This document shows positions 39,740 to 51,600 of a DNA stretch of 64,000 nt, piece by piece (position 1 is the first letter of the stretch; every line of letters starts with the position of its first letter). This stretch comes from Stratiolaelaps scimitus (taxonomy: Eukaryota > Arthropoda > Arachnida > Mesostigmata > Laelapidae). Under the pieces are notes generated by a model. That model was not told the origin of the DNA, did not search any database, and was given only the letters and a program-made list of their open reading frames with translations. The position numbers and the translations under genes are program-made. The stretch covers positions 13,739,501-13,803,500 of the forward strand of contig JABWDB010000002.1 in the NCBI GenBank assembly GCA_019614645.1. Reading direction: 5' to 3'.

Positions 39740-41551
39740 GTAGGCGAATTTGGTGTATTTGACCCGTGATTTTGTTGAGTGTGTAGTTGTTTTATGGGTG
39801 GTATTGTGTTTATTGTGGGTGGTAGATAAGATATTACGATGGAAGTCGCTACACATTATCGAAGAATGATTGCTCCTCTCTCGTAGAATCGAATGTGCTG
39901 CGTTATCTATGGGATGGCGTTGACTAAAACGCATACTTGTGCTATTTCACATGTGGGAAAACACAGTTAAACAAGAGTATCAATGAGACCATGCCGGCAA
40001 ACACTGGAGCGACTATGATGTCAGTGTTCGAGGCCTAAGTGTTGTACACGCTCTCTTTGTATTTATGTGCGGTACGCCTGTTTCGGGTGTAACAATATGC
40101 TATACCTACAATGCTGCCGTATTTCTAATAGACGAAATCAGTCTCTGTCGTTATTTTAAATGTTGGGTGTATCGTACTTTGAGATAGCCATTCTCAGCAC
40201 AATAGGCATGTACGCTGTTCTACTTCTATGATACCTTACGTTGCTCCCTGTAGAAGTCCCAAATCGAATTAGAGAAATGCTAACGTTTCGAAGCTGCTCA
40301 ACCCTTCTTGCGAGACGTAAATGATTACCATCGAGGCTCTTCCATTTTAGCTTTTTCTAGCCATTTTTAATCATGCTCACTCACTCAGCCACATCTGCCT
40401 ATCCCGAGTGCCTCGGTCCGTCATACTAATGAACAACAAGTGTGTTTCAACATTAACACGGCCTGATAACTAGCGCGACAAAAATGAACTTTGTTCACTG
40501 CATCGAGCCACAATATTCGGACAGCAAAAATGCTAACCTCCCCCCCGTCCGATGAGTACTCTCATAATTCTCGGAATTCACCCGATCGGCATCCGTTACT
40601 TCGTGTACGCTTGTTCGGACACTAGCCTTTTTCATAGCTCTACGTGGCCACTACAAAGAACGCAGTCACGTGAGTGATTTTGTTCACATATCTCAATAAC
40701 GTCGTCGTCATATACAGGTGCTGTAAAGAAGGGGTCGATTTGCAAATGTCTATTCTGCAATATGCATGTGTACCGCTCTTTGACACGGCCTCCCGTTTAT
40801 CTGGCACCTTCGGCTGCGCTGACGGCGATAAATTTACTACTATACACACACTCAGCATAATCTTATTAGATTGGCCTGTAGTGTTGCATTGCGATTGAGA
40901 TGCTGTTGTAAGCCACTTAAACTACAAGGTTGTTAGTGACTCGGGAGAAAACATTGGCTCTTGTTTGGCGACAAAGTGAACGGTGAAGAGTTTATTTCTT
41001 GGCTTATTTATTACACTTTGCGCATATCATTTCCAACAATTGAAGATCGGCATTACCCTCAAAGGTTGGCTATCTAAGAATCGAATTTTTCCATCGGCAC
41101 GAAGTGGTCCACACATCGACGCTGACCAGGTCCATGTAGAGATCCGCAATGTGCAAAGCATACGCTATCAAATCTGCGAGGTGGAGCCAAATCTCTCCCG
41201 AAGCTAAGCGTACTATTTTTGGACACCCAATATATACAACAAGCTTTTCGATGCAACGCCTTATCTCTAGAAGGGACAGACAAGAGTGCACTGCTGCTGA
41301 AGCCACCCGTTATGCCCTATTGAACCCCGTATCAGCAGCATATATGTTACAGTGTGCTCAGCTATATGAAATTAGCACCATAGTATAAAGTATCGAAAAT
41401 ACGTTGCCGAAAGGTAAACGTAAAACGTCTACCCACGTGTATTGATACTTTACGATGATAAATCAAACGAATCGCACAGTGGCCACACAGTAGCCAAGAA
41501 CAGTTGTGGGGCCTTCAAACCAACTCTATCTGCAAGCCTCGTTCGCACAAG

Positions 41552-41577
41552 TATATATATATATATATATATATACT
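41552..41577. repeat. (TA)n microsatellite
   Basis: Thirteen TA units, probably inside the first intron of the DAZAP2 homologue if the upstream exon is real. Confidence 0.9.
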
Positions 41578-42591
41578 CGAGTTGACCCGCTGTTTGCCGG
41601 ACGCATCGGCCGATATCTATAACGGCTGTGTGTTGGCTATAAACTAGGCGTGTCATTGCATTGAACGTAGTTGCTGCTCACGAATTATCGTCTGTCTCTC
41701 TCACACTCTGTCGCAATGCGAGTCAACAATGGTGACGCTCAGTGACACTGAACACATTTGGGTGCAGTCTGCTTAGCGAGTTGATAATTGGCGTATTTCC
41801 AGTTGCCTACTTCATTGAAATCGTCTGATTAGTGACTATGTGATCTCATGATCAGCATGACAAATCATTCGATTATTCGAATCATACACTGATGTTTCTA
41901 ACCGGTCTTCGTCATTGTTGTTTTTTTGAACTTTTACACTGTATTTTGAAACGCTCCACACACACACACATACCCAAGCGCGATATTGGTGGGGTGTTAG
42001 CAATTACCGATTCAAAATGGCTAATCATTTTTTAACGAAGCAGCTAGCTCGCTAAGCATGAAATCATTTATGGTCGCTGAGTGATGATCACAACAGCGAC
42101 GAGCTGATAGAGTTTTTGATGACATGTCCACTCATATCATACAAACCACACGCTAATCTCAATCTCATCATAATCCGTGTCTTGTGATGACCTGGCGGTC
42201 CAGAGCTCTGCTGGATAGCAACAAACCAGAAACTAGTTGGACGGGAACGACAAGCTCTCCCATTTAACTCATTGCTGGGATGAGAGATTTGATATAATAG
42301 GTCTAGTGGATTTTACAGCTTTTCTGTGGCTAAAAAAATTGTTTGAATGCTTGCTCTAGAGCGCAAAAAGTTGTAATATTAAAAGCAGCAGCCTATCTTT
42401 GTTTGGTGCATAGACTAGCACTTTCAGTGCAATATTGAGTTTGTTCTAAATAAAGGAAGCTGTATATTCTCAGCAGAATGGCGTCAGTGATTAAGGATGC
42501 ATCCTAAGCTCGAGCTAACCTAGCAAATGATCGGTTGTTCTCTTTCCTTATGTCGGCCAGGAAAGCACGCGGCACTCCGCTATCGCCAACG

Positions 42592-44452
42592 ATGTCCGGA
42601 GGAGAGAAGGCCTTCCCGTACCCGGGAGTAAACCCCACAGCCCCACCGGCGGACGCACCCCCACCGTACTACCAGCCACCTGTAGCTGGTCCAGCGCTGG
42701 CGGTATGTATTGCCTTCTGAAGTTTCTTCTACTCGATCAGAAGTTTATTAGAACAAATTAGAGGCCTTTGGCGTATCATGCTTATTTCATACTGGCTGAC
42801 AGATAGAAAAGGAAAAAAAAGAAAAAGGGATGCCGTCCTTTCTCGAAATCGATTTCCTTCACCTTCCACCTACGAAACGATTCGTACAAGATGCGTAACG
42901 TAAATGCGTTTGCCAAGCTGGGAGTATCTGCGCCACCGCCGCCTGAAAAGCCCCCAAATATATTGCGATTGTGTTCGTCTCTTCAAGACGCTTTCGTCGA
43001 CGTCATCAGATGCTATTCGATGTTATTATGTACCCGTTCATCCGCTTGCACTGCGCTCCTTCTTCAACACCTGCTTTCAATTCTATTATGTATATACATG
43101 TCCCATGTATGTTTTCAGTATCCCGTTGCTGGCGCCGTTCCACAGGTATACATGCACGGTAACAAGATGCCACCCAGCTACATCGCTCCAGCTGGCTACA
43201 ACGTCGCTCAGCCTTATTATGTGGGTGCCCCTTGCTTACTCGACCTATACACCTTGCTGCCTCCCTGCCCTTGCTCGCAATTATAATTCGTTCTCTACAC
43301 GTTCGTTAGTGTCCGCTCACAAACAGCGAGCAGCTAAATGTGATAGTGTAATAACTGTAATAACATTGCTTTCATAATGTTGGTCTTTTTCGTCGGTACG
43401 TCCATCATCAATCTCTCCTCCGAGCGTAGATAACGGGAAGACAGATTCTTCATTTGATTGCGAAACGGAACCAATAAAATAACAACATGAGTCTTGAACG
43501 ACCATTACAAATGTACCAAATACTGCACTCTATGTGTGGCATCGCGTGCGACGGATGAGATGGCGAACGTACAGGGTATATGTATATTCGGTAATGTATA
43601 TTACTGTACTTTTTTAAATTTATAAAATCTAGAACAAAATCTAACAATCTTTTCTGCGGATCGTCACTTACATGAACCCAGGCTGGACCTAGCCAGATGT
43701 ACCCATCAGTGCCGTATCCGCAGGCTGCTCCACAGCCAATGTACCCGGCGGCACAAGGCTACCCTCAGGTACCCTATCGTAATTCATGAGCATCAATCTG
43801 ACTTGTGTTCATCACAGCATTATACATGTACCTCCATGAATAAGATGAATGAAACAACATGGCCTACATCAATATATATATATATATATATATAGTACAG
43901 TGAGAACAACTTGAGCACAACTGGGTTGCTTTTTTAACCGTACCTTCATATTGGTATCTGACAATTTCAGCCAGGTCCCCCACCTCCATACGCGGTCCAG
44001 CAAATGGCCATGCCAATGGCTCCCCAGCAACAGCATCTTGTTGTCTCGGCACAGTTCGATGCTGGCGCAAGGTTTAACAACATCTCTAGACCAAACATCC
44101 CGGTATGCAACAAACATTGAACTCCTCCAAATTCGCTATATGCCACATAATGTTATTTGCCCTGATTTGCTTTTGTATCTTTTTCCACCAAATATTGTTA
44201 TCACAATTATCAACGGTGAACTTCAACTTCAGCTGCCCTAGCTTCGATTGCTGGCCGCCTTTGATCGAGCGAAGGAAAATGCCCTACTCATTGTGGTCTA
44301 TCCCTTTTGTATTTCAGCCTCCACCACCAGGATGTATGCCAAATGCGGCGCAGATGGCGATGATGTCAGGTCAACAGACGACCGTTGTGGCGGAACAGAA
44401 AAAGGGGGGACTATTCAAAGGCAGCGGATCTGGAGGAATTAAGTTCTGGTGA
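42592..44452 (+). CDS. DAZAP2: DAZ-associated protein 2 homologue, 188 aa, five coding exons
   Basis: Coding exons are 42592-42702, 43119-43220, 43682-43768, 43971-44102 and 44318-44452; all junctions are phase 0 with GT/AG borders. The start is the ATG 31 bases after the acceptor at 42560; an upstream ATG at 42551 is before that acceptor. The protein is rich in Pro, Tyr and Gln. Residues 21-26 DAPPPY match the N-terminal DAPPAY (PPxY-type) motif of vertebrate DAZAP2, which is known to bind WW and related domains. The C-terminal half gives the family signature: QFDAGARF (128-135), PPPPGCMPNAAQ (145-156) and an ending KKGGLFKGSGSGGIKFW like the vertebrate RKGNFFMGGSDGGYTIW. Vertebrate DAZAP2 (168 aa) is a small adaptor linked to RNA-binding proteins, stress granules and ubiquitin ligases; the role here is inferred from homology. 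The middle part, rich in YP repeats, is not alignable. Confidence 0.92.
43872..43894. repeat. (AT)n microsatellite in DAZAP2 intron
   Basis: Eleven to twelve AT units in the intron between the third and fourth coding exons (43769-43970). Confidence 0.9.
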
Positions 44453-45270
44453 ATGAAGTCAGTCGAATTCGGCTGTCAAGCAGCGTAACCAATGACTCAA
44501 ACGCTATTGACAGTGAGATCAGGAACGTCGTTGTGAGTCTGCGACAAAAACAAAGCAAAAGAAAAAAATACTAGAAAAAGGCCAAAAAACAACAACGAAT
44601 TGGGCCTGTCTCGATCAAGAACTGCAGCGACATCCCCTGTCCTGTACGGAGTGCTAATTAGCCTGACAAGTGTTGCCTGGATGCCTGGACAGGACGAGGC
44701 AGGTCCTTGGGACTCTGACGAGTGTAAATAAGAGAAACTCGAGAATGGAAGTTTAGCGAAACTCACCCCAGATATCGACAGCAGGAAAGTTACAATACCA
44801 ATCAAATATCTCAAGCGTTCGATGTGACGCCTTTAGGCGAACTACAAACAGCAATTAGCACCACCCACCGCTAGTTATAAGCGGCCACCGGCAGAGGCTA
44901 TTTATTACGCTCGCACCGTCGACCTATTTTGTGCGGGAATATTCTACGCCTGTGCTTGAACTTGTGTTAGTGCCTGAATCACACATGGCATTCTCGATAG
45001 TGTTCTCGTTAAAAATGTATTATGTTTGTTCTGTTTTCCCGAGGTAGTGACCGCTGATTTCAGCTGCGAGTCCAATGGCATTTACTGGGACGTTGCATAA
45101 ATCACCAAATGGGAGATAACTGTGTGCGGTTTTACCCAACCCGCCGAATGTACGAACACACGTAACGAATCAGTTACTCATTTTGATGGAACAGCATACC
45201 ATAAAAAAACGAGGCTCTTCTGTATCGAATGCAGCTAAAATGTCAACAATAAAGAGTTTGTTTATGAAAC
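44453..45270 (+). other. 3' UTR of the DAZAP2 homologue
   Basis: After the TGA, 0.8 kb follow to an AATAAA at 45248-45253. A second AATAAA at 45938-45943 could give a longer form. Nothing in the stretch looks coding; minus-strand frames are artefacts. Confidence 0.55.
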
Positions 45271-47320
45271 GCCTCTATTCCTATCGAGCGCCCAACAATT
45301 CCCTCAATGTCCCTCTACCTCTCCTGATTGAATTGCCCTTCTAACCTAGTGGAGTGCTCGGAGATCCAATCAAACTTCGTTACACCTTTCAGGCTACTAT
45401 AGTCATCGTATGCTTGACGGGTGACGCTCTTAATTCGATTTTGGGGGGAGGATTCCTCGCGTTTAATTTCTCTCGAATCTGTGACTCGCTACTCGGGTAC
45501 ACTATGGTTCGCCGAAGCTGCTGTCTCATGCCGTTGGCGAACGTTGTCGTACGTGGCGACAGCGTTATTTGAAATCAGCATCGTGTACTTCTTATTTCCA
45601 TCTGCGCCACCATCAGTTAGCTGGTATACGAAGTGCCCTTATAAAGACTACCACACCACTACTTCGGATCACGATTATCATTACTATTCTACCACCATTT
45701 AATAGTAATATGACTAATGGCTAAGGAAAATAGCCGTAGATGTGTTATACGTATACACGTAACACAGGCTAGTCGATATTTAAAATGTGGTTACATTTTG
45801 TGCTCATTATTCCATATATTATATATACAACATTATAAGTATTATATATATATATTATATATATATATATATGAATTGATTGAGATTGTACTACGAACAC
45901 GATTGCTATTGTTATCATCACCAAAGTATGATCTTGTAATAAATGTCTTTATTACGTAATAACTGAAGAGCGCAATGAGGTCTTCTTTCACTTATTCAGA
46001 CGTGTTGTGGGCTAATTAAATCGTTGTTTTTTCATTTTTCTGAACCGAACGACTAGGAGTGTGACAAACAAAAAAAACAAGTACAATACAAACTGCGGTT
46101 TATTGAGGGAACTGCATCATACATTGCTAAGTTAGTGGTAATGTTTAGGTAAGTTAGTGATAATGTTAACAATAATAATAATGATTTACTTTTGGCAATA
46201 ACCTGAATCGTTTAGGCTGTATAAGGGACGTATCCGCTGGTCACCGCCACGCTCATTCAAGTAATTACATTGTCTTTGTATTAACAGCGTAAAATGCGCA
46301 CAGAGTTACGTGAAGTCTGAGTGCATTCATTTGACTTAATGAATTATTAAACGGAAAACTCCCAGAAGCGAATAGGAATGAATATCAAGCATATAATTAC
46401 TATAATGTAAAATATATAAGACGATATCGAGTCGAGGATACAATATCGAATAATCGCACAGTAGCAAAGAGCACTTAGTATCAAAGTGCAATATTTGTCG
46501 GCTGCAGCTAACCAAGTTATAGATATTGTTCATAGTTAGCAGTGTACGGTAACGAAAACCGATTGAGTTGTCGCTTTCAACCTATCTCTACTTGACTATC
46601 GTATTCAGCATCTACAGATTTGAAAGGCGCAAAGGTTTCAGCCGACGGCAGCAGCGTTCTTTTTTTGAAGCGTTCCTTTGAAATAAGAACATTGGTTCGC
46701 GAACATCTTTTTTTTCCTCACCATCTGTGCGAGAGACATAGGGGAGCCTGCTGTCCGCCGAAACCACTGGAGTGAGCCATTCGCAATGGTACGTAGTCCG
46801 AAAAATTCCGTAGAGTATACAACTGATAATAATTTGTTGATAAGCAAGAATAACGTAACGTTCGGCGTACTGCGTGGGCATTAACATTAATACAGGCAAA
46901 AGTAAATCCGAAACATGCACGATTATTGATTGACATGGTTACAAAGCTTCTCGCAAGCTTTTCAAACACATTATTCTCAGAAATCGTCCATGCTGGCTTG
47001 AAGGCTAACAAGACTGCAACACACTCATACTTGAGGTATGATCTTTTCTCGAAGTGGTATTTTCCTGAAAGGAAAATAATGGGGGGGGGTACAAGTGAAT
47101 TATAAGTAGTTATACCACGCCCTTCCGACTCTGATAGGCACGGTAGTTGAACCGTGCCTGTCAAGTACGCAGTCAATAAACAATTAGAAAAAGTTGCTTC
47201 GTCAGGCAATAAAAAAAACAGACCCAACTTACTTTTAAAAATTATATGATGAATTTCCGACACCATACACATTGTGTCATGTATAATACATTTAAGGTGT
47301 ATTATTAATAAGCTTAACAT
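45271..47320. other. AT-rich intergenic region between DAZAP2 and NCAPD3
   Basis: (TA)n at 45842-45872, an (AAT)n-like stretch at 46168-46180, and a 200-codon minus-strand open frame at 46718-47320 without recognisable domains. No gene is supported. Confidence 0.55.
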
Positions 47321-47372
47321 GTAAAGGTAAAGCTTTACTCGTTTTTTGAAGGAGCTACAATTTCACAATTTA
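47321..47372 (-). mobile_element. SINE copy E, partial and diverged
   Basis: On the minus strand, TGTGAAATTGTAGCTCCTT and GTAAAGCTTTACCTTTAC match the 3' half of copies A, C and D. The middle TTTGATAAACCAAT block is altered, and the 5' half (TATAAGAGAGCTTAAG) is not clear. Confidence 0.55.
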
Positions 47373-47851
47373 TCTATTTCACATTATTGTGTGTCTTAAT
47401 ATAATTCAAATTTTTGGAAAGCTTATTATCGGAACCCTCTGTGCCATTTTTTGACAAAGCTCATGACGGCGCTGGCCATACGCTGGCAAAAGCCCCGGGT
47501 AATCGCTTGACCTGCTCTCTTTTTCAATAGCTTCTTTCATAAGATGCCGCTTTTGAGTTTCAATAAATATAAAATAAAGGCAAATACAGCATGCGAGTGT
47601 ATTTATTAAAAAAATAAAAAATAATTTGTCCCCACAAATGCATATGCCCACGCGCACTCAAAAATTTTGCCAAAAATGACAGATACCAAACAATTCATTC
47701 TAATTACCCAACACAATTGATATAACACGAACTAATACAATCAAGATCAGCAAACAAAAATAATAATCAGCAAGCAGGCACTGCAAAAAGTATGTTTAAC
47801 ACATAATCGAAATGGGCAGGTTTCATTTGCGACAACTTCGCACTCCCTCCC

Positions 47852-48163
47852 ATGCAATACCCGAAGCCCCCAAAAGATGGAAACTTCGCCCCCGCTAGCC
47901 GCATCATTGCGTCGCTGTTGAGCGCTCTGCAGGTGAGGCAGACGATGTTTTGCTCGTTTTACTCATACATCGGAACATATCTGAACAAGCCTGTGGAACA
48001 CCCCCCGCCAGCCCGTGTGGCCTGGTCCAATTCGGCCCAGACAAAGCTGGCTGCAGCTGTTACTCTATTTATCTGTTTCTGTGTCATCTATGGCTTCCGT
48101 CTGCTATCGTTGTATCCTGACTGTGTGCGTCAACGACTCGCAGAGCCCTGTCGTCAAAAGTGA
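47852..48163 (+). CDS. Candidate small single-exon membrane protein, 103 aa, unknown function
   Basis: An ATG at 47852 opens 103 codons ending TGA at 48161-48163. The N-terminal part is hydrophilic (QYPKPPKDGNFAPASR), then amphipathic. Residues about 65-87 (KLAAAVTLFICFCVIYGF and on) form one good membrane helix, followed by a basic tail (RQRLAEPCRQK). The layout resembles a small single-pass organellar or ER protein, but I cannot name a family. It ends about 460 bases before the NCAPD3 start on the same strand. CTGCAG/GTGAGG inside the frame at 47932 could be a donor instead, making the upstream part an exon. Chance remains possible because this region is stop-poor in other frames too. Confidence 0.3.
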   Translation: MQYPKPPKDGNFAPASRIIASLLSALQVRQTMFCSFYSYIGTYLNKPVEHPPPARVAWSNSAQTKLAAAVTLFICFCVIYGFRLLSLYPDCVRQRLAEPCRQK

Positions 48164-48624
48164 CTCTCCCCTCTGCTTTTGGCGCCTTTTTTCTTCCACG
48201 ACAACCGGACTGTGTTTAGAGATGACTTCGTCCACCTTAGCGGGCCCCTCACGCGGTTCCGTGGATTAGGGCCAAGTTTTCGGAAGTCGCCTCGGAGGAG
48301 AGTTCGTCGACTTCTCCGTGTCTGGTGTGTCGGTGTGTGTGTGATGTGCTTAGCTTTGCGTGTGCTATGCCGTAAGCTAGCCTGCAGCCTGTCCAAGTGT
48401 GTGGGGGGGCTGGCTATGTATTTGTGCGTGTTGTGCTATGCTGTTTCTATCTGGGTGTTTTTCTTCATAGACAACAATGAATCTGTGCTGGCACTCACTA
48501 GAGCTGGCGTTCGAGCGTGCCATTTTGTCACGCTCCCCGTCTAGGGAGACCAGATGAGCGGGCTCAACCAAACCGCCGTTACCCACGAGCTAAGTTGTAG
48601 CCGTCGCGGGGTTAAGGAGCGACG
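48164..48624 (+). promoter_or_regulatory. 5' flank and 5' UTR of NCAPD3
   Basis: A GC/GT-rich stretch leads to the ATG at 48625. No TATA box is obvious. A 121-codon open frame at 48179-48544 is low-complexity (Val, Cys, Leu) and is probably not translated. Confidence 0.3.
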
Positions 48625-51600
48625 ATGGAGTTTGAGGAAAGCGCCAATATCGTTCTGCGGCGATTGCCGGAAGTGGACCAGGAGTATCTGGACACGGCCT
48701 TTCATAACTACTACGTGGACTATGGCGCTCCACCAGAGACGTTGGCCGACCTCTGTGAAGCCACGGAAGGTTCGGGCCCTGAGGCCGTCACTGGCCTACT
48801 TGAGGACCTTCGTAAGGTTCTTATTAGTGCGGTCCAGCGCAACAAAGTCGACCTGTTTTGGGATATAGCGACTAAGGTACGTCTGAGTGAAGTAGTGATC
48901 TGTCTGTCTGATTCACTTGCGTTACGGATTAAACTCTGATCTGGCGTTATAGCTGGGTTATTTCCTTAATTAGTACGTGGTATACCGACGAAGATAATCA
49001 CGCGTACTCCTGCCGCTGCAGCTGCTAGAAATCAGGTACACGTGCGACAATTTACTCTCGGGACCTTGGGTGCTATCGCTCTGCCAGCGGTCGCGGTCAG
49101 TGACGGCACTGTCTTCTCTTAGTTTGTATTTGGGCACCTATGAGCGCGCTTCTTATCGTGCCGTCCACTTCGCGCCATTCTACGTTGGCGCTCAGCTGTT
49201 TGCTGTACCTCCCCCCTATAGTTTGGACTTACTATAAGCAACGTAAAGAGTTCGGACTGAGCATAGCCGTTCGTCGATGTTGTTCTGAGTAGATATGAAT
49301 GAATTGCTGAAAATAATATATATGCACCAAATGCAAGCACTAATAAAAATGTCATATGCGTAACAATCACATGATCAACAAAACCTAGCGAGTTTCATAA
49401 CCATTCTCGTTCGACTATAATTATATTTGAAATTTATTATCCAACAATATTTCACAGCTGCCGGAGCAAGTTGGCAAAATAGGAGCGGATCTTGTTACCC
49501 ATAAGTAAATAGACAATACTATTCCCAAGGTAAGGCGCGGCCTTTATTTCTCGCTTCGATTAGGCGTTTCCACTGATCAGACAACTGATTTACGAACTTG
49601 AAATATGAAGGAATGCCACACTTTGTATTTCATGTTTTCTTTGCCCAAGTTGTTCGTTGTGCTGCCGGCCATCTCTCTCGCTCTCAGTTTGAGATGTTTC
49701 ACACTTATGTCTAAGCGATGCGTACACGATTTAATTGACGTTTCTTTTAAGGGCGTTCGATGCAGACTACGTAGATTTCGCTTGAGTTTAGCTCCATTTG
49801 TTAGGAGTGGTGTGAGTGGATGGAACTAAACATTATCATAATGAAGCAATCGTTTCTATGAACACTATAACAATGATACAATGTTGGAGAAGTTAGTGGG
49901 CAATGCCACGTTATTCGGCGTTATGTAAAGAACAATGAGCATCCTTTAGGTTCTGAGACAAGAAATACGTACCCAACTGGAATAGCCCTCACGAGATGTT
50001 CATTTTATCCACACATCGATCTCGTTTAACCCCTTACCGGACGTTCATTTTGATCTGTTCCAAATGAATTGCGAATTACTAATTTTACATCAATCCGCTC
50101 GATGCACATTAACATTTGACTAAAGTGGAAACCACTACAGTCCCCTACCCATAATACATATGTATATATATATATATACATGTATGTTAAAATTAGTCTC
50201 CACCGCGGTACGCGCAGTAAGCCATCAGCTAGGGGCAGACGACGCTGAGATTCTTCAGCTTAATCTATAATAAGCAAGCACCGAGGACTCTTTGACACAG
50301 CAGGCGCCGAGCTAATTTCAACATATTCTGTATATTCCGATACGCGGAACAAGACGTGGCTCATTCTTCACGCTGCATAAAAATATACGATTACTGGTGT
50401 ATGCTGGAGTAGTCATCATCACACAATTTGCTATTAGTGTTGTACACGAAGATTTATCAGTCGATTATGTAAATCTCCTACAATGCTGATTTTCACTATG
50501 TAAACATCAGTGATGTGATAATCTTTAATAAACCTGTATTGTATCATGTAGAAGATTGATCCTCTACGAATGGACCACCTCTCCTTGGACGGCTGGTACG
50601 GTTTGGGCGGCGGGGTCTCCGGCTGCGAAAAGCTGGAGGCCGTAGGCTCGACTCCCGTGGCCTGGTGATGACATATAGATAACTTGAGCATTGTAAAGAT
50701 TACAGTTCGTTTGATAAACCAATAAAGTCTTCTAAACCTCTACCTTAACCTAACTTTTATACCGCAGCTAACCTGTGTTTGTCTCTGTATGTGTCTGTTC
50801 GTTGTGATTCGTTTTTAGCTGGGCCGTTCCGAGCGGTATTTCCTCGGCTTGGTCTATATGGGTGTGAGTCAGGCGATTGCGAGCGGCCGAATAGCCGATA
50901 AAATTATTGGACTTCTTAGCTGTCAGCTGTACCTGTCTCTTATGCTCGTTCCTAAAACGGTTCGTATACTAGTATCTGATATCAGATCATTGCACCTATG
51001 ATAAAACAGCGCATAATAGCAGGCTGTACAGACACAATATATCCAGCTAGTCAAAAAGACGTCCAACGTAAGGTATTCGAACGTAGAATAAGCTCAAATA
51101 TCCAAGAACATTTTTCGATTACACCAAACCCATCAGCCGATCTATAAGACATCGATCGCAACATGTATGTGTTAGTAAACCCAACTCGACTCGTAAAGTA
51201 ATTGCCTCAGGAGGTAATTTTAATTTTATGTAGATTTTTAACGAAATATGCTTATTTGAATACCGTTAGTAATAATAATAACAATAATAATAATAATATC
51301 TCCAGTTAGTTGTTACCATTTATTGATACATATGATATTCGTGGAAGTATCATACATAAATATAACATTAGGCAAATATAAAATAATCTCACGTGCTCTT
51401 TCTTTGTTTCTGTCAGGGAGTGAATTTATTGTTTCCGTCTCTTCTTCAAAGTTGCCTATCAATGTTATCCTTGCCCGTGAGTTCCAGTGGCAGTCCCACC
51501 TCATCATCGCTTCTGGCATCTGAAAAGAAGCGAAGCCGAAGTGTTAGCACGGATTCACGCAGTGTGACCGTGGACGATGAGGTTTACCCCATTGAGACTC

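Noticed and set aside
46718..47320. 200-codon open frame on the minus strand in AT-rich DNA
   Set aside because: No recognisable domain and mixed hydrophobic/Cys-rich composition. It lies next to a SINE fragment in a spacer; a weak resemblance of one segment to retroelement RNase H was not convincing.
48179..48544. 121-codon frame just before NCAPD3
   Set aside because: Val/Cys/Leu-rich string in the 5' flank, different frame from NCAPD3, no start context or homology.
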